Made by a program: the position numbers and the translations under genes. From Desulforhopalus sp. IMCC35007 (GTDB lineage: Bacteria > Desulfobacterota > Desulfobulbia > Desulfobulbales > Desulfocapsaceae), in contig NZ_SWCN01000001.1 of NCBI RefSeq assembly GCF_005116575.1, positions 124,001 to 188,000 on the forward strand: 64,000 nucleotides of DNA, in the 5' to 3' direction. This document shows, one piece after another, positions 8,027-16,800 of this stretch. The stretch's first letter is position 1. Each line of letters begins with the position of its first letter. A model generated the notes under the pieces. It was not told where the DNA came from. It did no database searches and saw only the letters and a program-made list of their open reading frames with translations.

Positions 8027-9808
8027 CTATGAGCGATAACGTGCCGGTATAATTTTTGAGTATATAGAATCCACCCGGTCCTTGGTCTTTTTGTCCACTT
8101 CAAGGATATCGGTGTACCATGGTTTCATCCGGCAATCGATGGCGATTGGAGGCTCGAGTCCCACATGAAACCGGTGTACTGCGGCGGACCTGCCGTGGAT
8201 ATCTGCTGCCGGTTCAAAACGGGTAAAAAACGTCCAGAGAAATTCCTGCATTGATACGGTCGCAGCCTCAGAATTATCCACGAGCAATATGACAGGCCAA
8301 AGGCTTAGATCCTGATGTTCGGCGAGTTTTTTGGCAAGATCGGGAGTGTCCGTGTAGTCTGTACCCTGAACGACCAGCGTGCCAGGGAGAAACACCTTTG
8401 GGTTGATGCAGTTTGCAGGTAAACTGCCGGTGAACTCACGGGGGAGTTCACGCCTTTTGTCCTTACCAAGACCCATGAGCATTGCTTTTGACCCTTTGTT
8501 CACTGAAGGGCCGGTGTAGTCAAGGGTATCCTGGGAGACATTGGCAAAAACAAAGAGATCCTGATTCCATTGGACACGTTCGAGGGTATGGGTCCAGAGC
8601 GTGCCGAAATCGGTGATGTCGATATCGCCATCTGATAATATCAGAAATTTGGTCAGCGAGAGTTGCCCCTCGCCTAGAACCCTTAGCCCGCAGGCAAAGG
8701 CCTCACGTGGATATCTATTGGACACCTTAGCCGCAGCAAGGCAATGAAAACCTGCTTCGCCGAAGGTTTTTAAGGCTTTAACGCCTTTCATGACGAGAGG
8801 GAAGAGCGGCGATAAAAGATCCTGGAGATAGTCGCCAATGAAATAATCTTCCTGTTTAGGCCGACCCACGACTGTTGCCGGATAAATGGCGTCTTTGCGG
8901 TGATACAGGTGGCTGACCTGAAAGACAGGGTAGTCGTGCTCAAGAGAGTCGTAACCATAATGGTCACCAAAGGGGCCTTCCGGGTGACGGATATGCGGAG
9001 GAACATGTCCCTTGATGGCAAATTCCGCCTGGGCTACAAGACGGTGGCCTCCCCTAGGGTCCTTCGTCATCTGAAGTTTATCTCCTATCAGAAGCGAGGT
9101 GAGCATGAGCTCAGGGAGGTCTTCTGGAAGTGGGGCAATGGCTGAGAGCATCAGGGCAGGTGGTCCACCAATGAAAAGGGTAAGCGGCAGGGATTGATTC
9201 AGTTTTTCGGCCTCGTGGTAGTGGTAGCCGCCGCCTTTATGGATCTGCCAATGGATACCGGTTGTTGTATCACTATGTTGCTGGATTCTATACATTCCAA
9301 GATTGTGGCCTTTGCCTGCGGGGTGTTCTGTGTATACCAGGGGAAGGGTGACGAAAGGCCCCCCGTCGCTATGCCAGGAGGTAAGCATTGGTAGTGAACT
9401 GAGCCGCGCTGGGATCTGGCAATTTTCGAGGATAGGGGCGTCCTTGCTTTCTTTCAGGCCGATTTTCAACCCGTCGATAAACAGTTGTTTATTTTCCCAA
9501 AGCTTGCCAAAGGAAAGGGGCATGATTGATTCGGCGAGACGAACAACGTCTTTGACAAACTGTTGGGGTTTGTTGCCAAAAGCAAGTTCAAGTCTCTTGT
9601 TCGTTCCAAAAATATTGGTTGTTACTGGAAATTGAGAACCTTTTACCCTTGTAAATAACAGCGCAGGGCCTCCATTGGCAATAACGCGTCTATGAATTTC
9701 AGCTATTTCAAGATAAGGATCCACCTCCTCGTCTATAATAAGGAGCTGATCCTCTTTTTGAAGGAGGTCGAGATAGGATCGTAAATCATTTAACTTTGGG
9801 GAGACCAT
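8027..9808 (-). CDS. ubiD: UbiD-family decarboxylase (prenylated-FMN type)
   Basis: 593-residue enzyme of the UbiD family, which uses prenylated FMN plus Mn/K to decarboxylate aromatic or alpha,beta-unsaturated acids. Family marks include the N-terminal DLRSYLDLLQKEDQLLIIDEEV, PALLFTRVKG, the catalytic-core segment HPEGPFGDHYGYDS that holds a conserved Glu, and the C-terminal D-rich RVDSIYSKI. In an anaerobe the likely role is in menaquinone synthesis or aromatic acid metabolism; the sequence does not decide. The gene follows the small His-tailed gene by 3 bp, so they are one transcript. No UbiX prenyltransferase is visible in the window. Confidence 0.9.
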   Translation of the reverse strand: MVSPKLNDLRSYLDLLQKEDQLLIIDEEVDPYLEIAEIHRRVIANGGPALLFTRVKGSQFPVTTNIFGTNKRLELAFGNKPQQFVKDVVRLAESIMPLSFGKLWENKQLFIDGLKIGLKESKDAPILENCQIPARLSSLPMLTSWHSDGGPFVTLPLVYTEHPAGKGHNLGMYRIQQHSDTTTGIHWQIHKGGGYHYHEAEKLNQSLPLTLFIGGPPALMLSAIAPLPEDLPELMLTSLLIGDKLQMTKDPRGGHRLVAQAEFAIKGHVPPHIRHPEGPFGDHYGYDSLEHDYPVFQVSHLYHRKDAIYPATVVGRPKQEDYFIGDYLQDLLSPLFPLVMKGVKALKTFGEAGFHCLAAAKVSNRYPREAFACGLRVLGEGQLSLTKFLILSDGDIDITDFGTLWTHTLERVQWNQDLFVFANVSQDTLDYTGPSVNKGSKAMLMGLGKDKRRELPREFTGSLPANCINPKVFLPGTLVVQGTDYTDTPDLAKKLAEHQDLSLWPVILLVDNSEAATVSMQEFLWTFFTRFEPAADIHGRSAAVHRFHVGLEPPIAIDCRMKPWYTDILEVDKKTKDRVDSIYSKIIPARYRS

Positions 9809-9811
9809 TTT

Positions 9812-10063
9812 CTACTCCTTATTATCGTGGTCATGGTGGTGATGATCGTTGAGGAACAGGCGATGGTACTCATTTTCACTGAAATGTTTGCGAATAAGGG
9901 CCATGACGTGATCGACGAGTGCGATGGTTTCTTCCTCCGAGACCCGTGTCGAGAGTTCCCGGGCAAATTCAGCTCGACCACAAAGTTGTAGAAAAGTAGA
10001 AAGAGACTGTTGATCCAATTCCTCTGTCAGACCAAAGCATATTTTGGAGGCGTCAAGTTTCAT
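9812..10063 (-). CDS. Small unknown protein with His/Asp-rich C-terminus
   Basis: An 83-residue, probably cytosolic helical protein that I do not recognise. The body (residues 1-70) contains several leucine-rich amphipathic segments and no membrane helix. The tail is NDHHHHDHDNKE, with five His and three Asp, a plausible metal-binding sequence. It lies 3 bp upstream of ubiD and 21 bp downstream of the YjbQ gene, so it belongs to a three-gene unit. A role in metal supply to UbiD, which needs a divalent ion, is only a guess. The start ATG is followed by KLDASKICFG. Confidence 0.75.
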   Translation of the reverse strand: MKLDASKICFGLTEELDQQSLSTFLQLCGRAEFARELSTRVSEEETIALVDHVMALIRKHFSENEYHRLFLNDHHHHDHDNKE

Positions 10064-10084
10064 AGTAATCCAAGGATGGTTGCG

Positions 10085-10492
10085 TTAACACGCTGTGTCC
10101 GGAATATATTTCCAGTGAAGTGACCGTGTACGTGGCCCGTCATATTCACAGAAAAAGATTCGTTGCCAGGTTCCAAGTACGAGCTCTCTGCCTTCCACCT
10201 GAACCATAAGGGAGCTGCCTGTCATGAGGGTCATGATATGGGCTGGAGAGTTCCCCTCTGCGTGACGATATCTAAGCTGCGGGACGATATGGGATAGAGC
10301 CGTGATGATATCTTTTTGGACATCGTGATCCGCTCCTTCATTGATTGTAAGTCCGGCGGTGGTGTGAGGATTAAAAAGGTAGAGTACCCCAGAAACTGTA
10401 GAGCATTGCGACAGGACAGCAGCTATCTGCGTTGTAATATCCTGAAGCTCCCTTTGGCTCGATGTCTTGATTTTTAGTGAACCCTTATTCAT
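10085..10492 (-). CDS. YjbQ/UPF0047 family protein
   Basis: 135-residue protein of the UPF0047 (YjbQ) family, in E. coli linked to a secondary thiamine-phosphate synthase activity. The conserved metal/active-site segments are visible: NPHTTAGLTINEGAD in the middle and YRHAEGNSPAHIMTLMTGSS, then GTWQRIFFCEYDGPRTR near the end. The length matches the family. It is the first gene of the yjbQ-small protein-ubiD unit on the minus strand. The physiological role is uncertain in all organisms. Confidence 0.9.
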   Translation of the reverse strand: MNKGSLKIKTSSQRELQDITTQIAAVLSQCSTVSGVLYLFNPHTTAGLTINEGADHDVQKDIITALSHIVPQLRYRHAEGNSPAHIMTLMTGSSLMVQVEGRELVLGTWQRIFFCEYDGPRTRSLHWKYIPDTAC

Positions 10493-10908
10493 TTTTAAGC
10501 TCTAGTTTTTGTGCGTGAATATCTTGATTTTCAGACCGTTGTAAGTCGTGTCGGAGAGGCTATCGCTGTGGAAAAAACAATATAGGGCCTTTTTAATTCT
10601 CCGTCAATCATTTGGGTTCAATGGTGGAATTTGGACTGTTTGAAACGGATCATTTACAACAAGAAGTTGAAAGTCTGAAAGAGCGATGGTATATGAAACA
10701 TAAATATATTTACAATAAAATTAATTATTCTAATATGTTACCTTTTGAGCTGACTGGCTGGTGACGAACTTGACAACCTGAAATTTACATATACTATATG
10801 AAACTTAGAGCATTGATGGAAAATTAAGCACTTTCTGATGGTGCGCTGATGTTTAGTGCCATTGAATTGGTTTATTCATTTGATCTGGTAGAACTCGTAG
10901 GATAGAAG
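10493..10908. other. Divergent intergenic region, yjbQ / glgA
   Basis: 416 bases, AT-rich toward the glgA side, between divergent genes. Apart from the candidate glgA promoter at 10770-10797 I see no coding frame with a ribosome binding site and no clear terminator or RNA gene. Confidence 0.5.
10770..10797 (+). promoter_or_regulatory. Candidate promoter of glgA
   Basis: TTGACA (10770-10775), a 16-base spacer and TACTAT (10792-10797), about 110 bases upstream of the glgA start in an AT-rich stretch. Confidence 0.5.
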
Positions 10909-12546
10909 ATGGTGGCAGAAAAAAGTCCCGTAAAAAAAATTTGGATGCTAAGCCGGGAGTATGGGAGCCTGGCAGGGGCCGGAGGGGTAAAAGATGTTGT
11001 TTATCAATTGTCAAAGTCACTTGCTCGCTGGAGTGGCCGATCTGTTCACGTGGTATTGCCCCTATATGGCTTTATGTCCCCGGCAAGTCATGGATTCAAA
11101 CCGCTCAGGGACCCGGTGCTGCCCGAACAAAAACTGCAATTTGCGGTGGAGATGAATCTTCCTGATGAGCAGGTGCAGGAACAGGTGTCCTTCTATTATG
11201 CCAAGCTTGAGAGGGTAAATGTCTATCTCGTGGATGCAGAACGGTTTTTAGAAAAAAAATCCGTTTATACCTACACAAAGAAAGAAGAAGCGGATAAATC
11301 CTGGCAGGTTGCGTCTACCGGTCACCACGACTATTTTGCGATGAACCTCCTGTTGCAAAAGAGTGCGCTCGAACTTATGGTGATACTTGGCGAAAAACCG
11401 GATGTCATACATTGTCATGACGGTCATACTGCGCTTGCTCCAGCACTGATACGCCAACTTGCCGGTTACAGCGCATTTTTTCGAGGTACAGGGTGTCTGA
11501 CAACGATACATAACGCCGGATACGGTTACCATCAGGAAATTGCTGATATTCCCTATGCATTATCGATCACCGGTTTGCCTCAGGAGACGATTGCAAACAA
11601 TCAGCTGGAAAATAAATTTGATCCTCTTTTGGTTGCAGGTGCTTTTGGTCTTTTAAACACGGTAAGTGAAAACTATGCTGCTGAACTGCAAAGTTCAGAA
11701 CATGACCAGCTGACCGGTTGGCTTGGGCATGAACTGAGAAGGCGGGGGATTTTACTCGAAGGGATTACCAACGGGATTGATCCTGCTGATTTTTGCCCCA
11801 TGGCTGAGAAAATTCCCCCAAAATACAGGTTTGATCCTTGCGATAAAAGCGATTCACTCAGCGGTAAAAAACGATGTAAGCAGTCCTTTCTCTCAAAGCT
11901 CACAGAAGATTCTCCATGGTCGGGGATTGAACAGTTTGGTTTTCTTGATGCGGAGGGTGATGGGCCTCTGTTTACCTTTATTGGCAGGTTGAGCGGGCAA
12001 AAGGGCGTTGATATTCTTCTGGAAGTCCTACCTGTATTTCTCAGCCAAAACAGTGGGGTGAAGGTCGCCATACTCGGAAGCGGAGAGGCTGAGATAGAAT
12101 CCAGTCTTATTCACCTTGCCGGTAAAGAGAGTTTTCCGGGCAGAGTCTGCTATCTTAAGGGATATAATCCCCAGGTTGCAGATGAAGTCTACTGTGCTGG
12201 GGATTATTTTGTCATTCCGTCAAGATTTGAACCCTGCGGCTTGACGGATTTTATCGCGCAGCTTTATGGCAATATTCCCATTGTTCATCATGTGGGTGGC
12301 CTGGTTAAGGTGGTAGATGGTGAAACAGGTCTGGCCTATGGGGGCTCGGATCCCGGAGAGCTGTTACATGCACTTTCCAGAGCTATGGTGCTGGAAAAAG
12401 ATCCTTTTCGAAAAAGGTCTATCCAGGAAAATGCGGTTGTAACGATAGAGAAAAAGTATACCTGGTCGAAAGTCATGTATAGTTATCTTGAATTGTATAA
12501 GAGAAGTTATGTGAGGCAGTTGGAGAATTTGAACGTATCAGTATAG
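10909..12546 (+). CDS. glgA: Glycogen/starch synthase (GT5 family)
   Basis: 545-residue glucosyltransferase that extends alpha-1,4-glucan from an activated glucose (ADP- or UDP-glucose). The GT5 fold is shown by VIHCHDGHTALAP, TIHNAGYGYHQ, TVSENYAAEL, GITNGIDPADFCP, the TFIGRLSGQKGVDIL donor-site segment and the C-terminal signature FVIPSRFEPCGLTDFIAQ. The N-terminal sugar-nucleotide loop is unusual: where E. coli has KTGGLADV, this protein has AGAGGVKDVV, lacking the usual Lys. AGGATAGAAG precedes the ATG. gap follows 200 bp downstream on the same strand. No branching enzyme or ADP-glucose pyrophosphorylase is in the window. Confidence 0.88.
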   Translation: MVAEKSPVKKIWMLSREYGSLAGAGGVKDVVYQLSKSLARWSGRSVHVVLPLYGFMSPASHGFKPLRDPVLPEQKLQFAVEMNLPDEQVQEQVSFYYAKLERVNVYLVDAERFLEKKSVYTYTKKEEADKSWQVASTGHHDYFAMNLLLQKSALELMVILGEKPDVIHCHDGHTALAPALIRQLAGYSAFFRGTGCLTTIHNAGYGYHQEIADIPYALSITGLPQETIANNQLENKFDPLLVAGAFGLLNTVSENYAAELQSSEHDQLTGWLGHELRRRGILLEGITNGIDPADFCPMAEKIPPKYRFDPCDKSDSLSGKKRCKQSFLSKLTEDSPWSGIEQFGFLDAEGDGPLFTFIGRLSGQKGVDILLEVLPVFLSQNSGVKVAILGSGEAEIESSLIHLAGKESFPGRVCYLKGYNPQVADEVYCAGDYFVIPSRFEPCGLTDFIAQLYGNIPIVHHVGGLVKVVDGETGLAYGGSDPGELLHALSRAMVLEKDPFRKRSIQENAVVTIEKKYTWSKVMYSYLELYKRSYVRQLENLNVSV

Positions 12547-12747
12547 GGCAGCTGAAATCGTATTGTCTCGCTTGTCTTGATTTTCATCGAAATGGCCTAT
12601 ATTAGAAGGGATTTAATATATTATTGAACAACACTGAAAAAATGTGTTTAAGCAGGTTTTACATCTTATTAACAACCGGTCTGTTGGAAAAATGGCTGGG
12701 GATAACAGGCGCTGAAAAAACAGAAGCCTGAACTCTAGGAGGAAAAT

Positions 12748-13752
12748 ATGGCAGTTAAAATAGGTATTAATGGTTTTGGTCGAATTGGCAGAAATATTTT
12801 CAGAGCGCTGTCAAAGGATCCAGCTTTTGCAGATATTGAAATTGTTGGAATTAATGATCTGACCGATAACGCGACTCTTGCTCACTTATTGAAGTACGAC
12901 TCTGTCATGGGTGTCTACGATAAAGAAGTGGAGAGTAATGAGAAGGGTATCGTGGTTGATGGCAAACAGATCGCTGTCTCTGCGCACAAAAACCCTGCTG
13001 ATATTCCATGGGGAGCTTTGGGCGTTGAGTACGTTGCTGAGTGTACCGGCATCTTCCGTGACGCAGAATCTGCCCAGGCGCATATCGATGCAGGGGCCTC
13101 GAAGGTTATTATTTCTGCTCCTGCCAAAGGAAGCGTGAAAACCTTTGTCATGGGCGTTAACGAAGACGAATACGATGCAACCGTTCATCATGTTGTCTCC
13201 AACGCCTCCTGTACAACAAACTGCCTGGCCCCGTTTGCCAAAGTCATTCTTGATAATTTTGGGATCAAAAGAGGGCTTATGACCACCGTCCATGCTTATA
13301 CCGGTGACCAGAGACTTCTCGATTTTCCGCATTCTGATCCACGTAGAGCAAGGGCTGCGGCGCTTTCTATGATTCCAACAAAAACAGGCGCTGCCGCCGC
13401 TGTTTCTCTGGTGATTCCAGAGCTTAAGGGTAAATTTGACGGACTCGCGGTACGGGTACCTACCCCAACTGTATCCCTTGTTGATGCTGTTATGGAAGTG
13501 GAAAGAGAGACGACCGTGGAAGAGGTTAATCTGGCGTTGAAAGCAGCAGCTAGCCGCTATCTCGGTTATACTGAATTGCCATTGGTCTCCATTGACTTCC
13601 AGGGGGATCCCCGTTCTTCAATCATTGATGCCCAGTCGACAAAGGTTATCGGTTCAACGGTAAAAGTGATGAGCTGGTATGATAATGAATGGGGTTATTC
13701 CAACAGAATGCTCGATCTGATTTTGCACATGGAGGCCAATAAGGCCCTGTAG
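12748..13752 (+). CDS. gap: Glyceraldehyde-3-phosphate dehydrogenase, type I
   Basis: Glycolytic/gluconeogenic enzyme, 334 residues, the standard length. It has the NAD-binding start KIGINGFGRIGRN, VGINDLTDNATLAHLLKYDS (Asp favouring NAD), the catalytic SNASCTTNCLAPF with C155, the HAYTGDQRLLDFPH segment, and the substrate phosphate loop. MSWYDNEWGYSNRM near the end is diagnostic. AGGAGGAAAAT gives a strong ribosome binding site, as expected for a highly expressed enzyme. A strong terminator follows 30 bp after the stop, so it is probably monocistronic. Confidence 0.98.
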   Translation: MAVKIGINGFGRIGRNIFRALSKDPAFADIEIVGINDLTDNATLAHLLKYDSVMGVYDKEVESNEKGIVVDGKQIAVSAHKNPADIPWGALGVEYVAECTGIFRDAESAQAHIDAGASKVIISAPAKGSVKTFVMGVNEDEYDATVHHVVSNASCTTNCLAPFAKVILDNFGIKRGLMTTVHAYTGDQRLLDFPHSDPRRARAAALSMIPTKTGAAAAVSLVIPELKGKFDGLAVRVPTPTVSLVDAVMEVERETTVEEVNLALKAAASRYLGYTELPLVSIDFQGDPRSSIIDAQSTKVIGSTVKVMSWYDNEWGYSNRMLDLILHMEANKAL

Positions 13753-13781
13753 AATGAAGAAGAGTTACTAGCATTATTTCA

Positions 13782-13814
13782 GCGTCTTTGGAGAGTACTT
13801 CAAAGGCGCTTTTT
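13782..13814 (+). terminator. Rho-independent terminator of gap
   Basis: A 12-bp stem, GCGTCTTTGGAG (13782-13793) with CTTCAAAGGCGC (13798-13809) including two G-U pairs, an AGTA tetraloop and TTTTT (13810-13814). Confidence 0.9.
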
Positions 13815-13896
13815 CGTGTTTTATGTGCAGGTAGGAGGTCTGTTTATATCTTGGGCTTTCCGGCTCTGCAGACAAGCAATCTCAATGGGGATGAAG

Positions 13897-16800
13897 ATGG
13901 GTATGGACAACAGGACTGAGAATGCGGCGATTGAGTCGGATGCACTAAAGGCTAATCTTCTTGAGACTGCAGGTCAGGTTGTGATTGACCCTGAGCTGTA
14001 TTTGCTGCTTGAGGTCGTTGAGCCCTATAAGGGGCTCCACTCCACCCTGGAAAAACTGCTGTACGAGGTTTGTCACCCCTTTCGTAACTGGAAGCTGGTT
14101 CTTCCGCAGCTCAGAAGTTTTGTCCTGAAAAATATCAATTATTATCGGATACATCCAAAAGGACCAGAGACATTTGGTCTTTTTGCAGGTTTGTTTGTTG
14201 AGGCCCTCCACGACACTGCTCGTAATCCACAATTACTTGCCCAGTCGGTGAGTGCTGTTACGACCTGGCTGGATAAAATTCTGCAGAAATTCAATGTGGA
14301 GGATATGCGGCGCTTTGGGCCGGAACTGAGCCGTCTTTTTGATACGCTCAGCGGGTTGCGGGAAAAGGATAAGCCTATCCTGATGCAATTTGTCCAAGGT
14401 CAGTATCCTCTGTCAAAGCTGTCCAGGCGACTGTTTTCCCTGGGGCTTGGAAAAGAAGATGGTTTTGATTTCACCGCTTTTGCTCGGTTAATTAAAATAA
14501 CCCAGGAACTCTGCTATGAGTACTGGCTCCATGAAGATGACCCGCTTCTCTGGTTTCTTGACCGCTGTTCAATTCCTGTTGCTGATTCTAAGTCCACCGA
14601 GTTGTTCGCAGCAATTTCCCATAAGGCTTTTCGCGAACACTTGGAGGTTTTGCGCCAGCTTGACATCAAGCATGATCCGACAGGCTGTATCGAGGAAATC
14701 CTGAACCTTCCCGATCATATTGAAATAGTCAAATATTACCGGGAAATGCCCAACAAGCTTGTGGCTGCTGAAGAGATATTCTGCAAGCTTGAAAATGACT
14801 ACGATGTCTCAGTTCATTTTTTCAAAGAAAACAGAAAACTGCTTTTTCTCTTTAAAATCATGGACACGGAGGGGTTGTATCTGATTCATGAAGAGACTCT
14901 CCGCGAGGTAAACAGAAGTCTGGTGCAGCTGATCCGCCAGCAGAGTTTTGAAGAAATTGAAGAATTCCTGCTTACTACCTTCAAATTGCTTAAAGCCAAT
15001 GTACAAAAATATCCGCACACATCCCTGCAGTGTATCCAGGTTCTTGGAGGTGAGGTTTTTGATCGTGGAAACAGCAGGATGGTCGAGGCGTTCCTTTGGG
15101 GTGTTGTGCGCTTTGGCTTTCAGCATGCCAGCGTGGTAGGGGTTGATGAAAACTGGCAACCTCTTGCAAATCCAGCCCATCTGGCCAATATCAGGGTCTG
15201 GCTGCATCTAATCATGCGTGAGCCGAAGTGGTGTTCTACGCTCTTTTCGGCGCTTATTATCCACCTGAAACTTTCCGGTACCTGCATAAAAGATACCGAT
15301 CTCTTTCAGCGTGATATTACCCAGCTGCTCAATCATCCTATTGAACCTATCTATAACCTCTCCAAACAGTTTACGAAATTGATGCCGGTTTTTTTCAATG
15401 AGATCGGCTCAGAAGGAGAGTTGCGTGATGTGTCCACCGAGCTCGATGAGATTCATAAACGAAAAGATCTGCTCATTCATTTTTTACGCAAGCAGGGGCA
15501 TGTTGAAAGTTCCAACCTCATTGTAGATTTTATTCAGGCAATCATCCTGTTCTGGAAAAGTGGTGACAAGAAGCTTCTTGCCACTTTTTTGCCGGAAGAG
15601 ATCTACAGTCAACTTACCAGTCATGGTCTATATGTTGATGAACAGTTTGTCCTCAGTGGCAGGTTCTGGAGTGAGATGGGATTGAAGGAAGTTGAGGGTA
15701 TAATCAGTCTTGATGAACAGCGGATTTCGGCTTTTCTAGAGGAGCAGAAGGATCTTTCGTCCACAGAGGTGCGGCGCTTTGAGCTGTTGATACAGATGTA
15801 TAAGCTCCTGCATAAAAAATACAATCTTGGTTTTCAGCAGCTGCGAAGTGAGATTAGTCGCGCGGTCAATGATGGTTTTCCGGAGATGGAACCCCTTCTT
15901 TCAACCCTTGAGGATTCAGACACTGAGCAATGTCTTGATGCACTGTTGACCGCCCTTGAAGGGCTCAAAGAGATAATTTTGTCGGAAGAGCATTTTGAGG
16001 CCCGTGAGGATATCTATTATAAAAGACATATTGCAGTGGACATCCCTTCTGTGTACGGCCGCTACAAGGAACGGAAGTTTGATGCCCTCAGTCTCACCTA
16101 TCGTCTGGAAAATCTGGCAAATATATATCTTGAAAAACTACCCGAAACGGTCAACCTGTCGATTATCACTCAGGCGACATTTTATAATATTGTTCACTGC
16201 ATGAAGATGTATATCCGGGCGTTGTCTGTTGATGGAATTACCTCAAGACGGCTTATCGCCTATTTGATGATGCTGGAAAATTCCATAAAGATCCGCCGAT
16301 TTTCCTATACCCAGTATCTTGATATTCTCCGGGGAATGTCTGATGGGGTAAAAGATATTATTTACGCGTTCTACACCAATATCCATCAAAACAATCTCTC
16401 TATCATCATCCCTCAGATTGGTGAAGAGAATATTCTCGACAAGCTGCATCATCTCTATGACAGTGAGGAGATGGGTACGACGATCCAACGTATTTCAGAA
16501 GTTTTTCTGCGTGAGTTGATCTCTTCAACCTTTGGTCTGCAACATCTGGATAATTTTATTTTAAGAATCCTGCAGACACTTGAGAGTCAAAAAGATCTTC
16601 TCGATCAGAAAAAGCTTGATTTGCTGATGACGTATAATCCGGAAAGAGCACTGTCCATGCTTCATCGGCCAAATCCTTTTACCGATAACCTCATCCACCT
16701 GGGAAACAAGGGGTTTAATCTGGCTACTTTAACCCGGCACGGAAAAAAAGTTCCGCCGGCTTTTGTCATAACGACAGAGGTCTTCAGGTGCAGGGAGATA

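Noticed and set aside
7999-8103. N-terminal extension of rluB to 8103
   Set aside because: It would run into the end of ubiD; the ATG at 7998 has a proper ribosome binding site and the S4 domain begins right after it.
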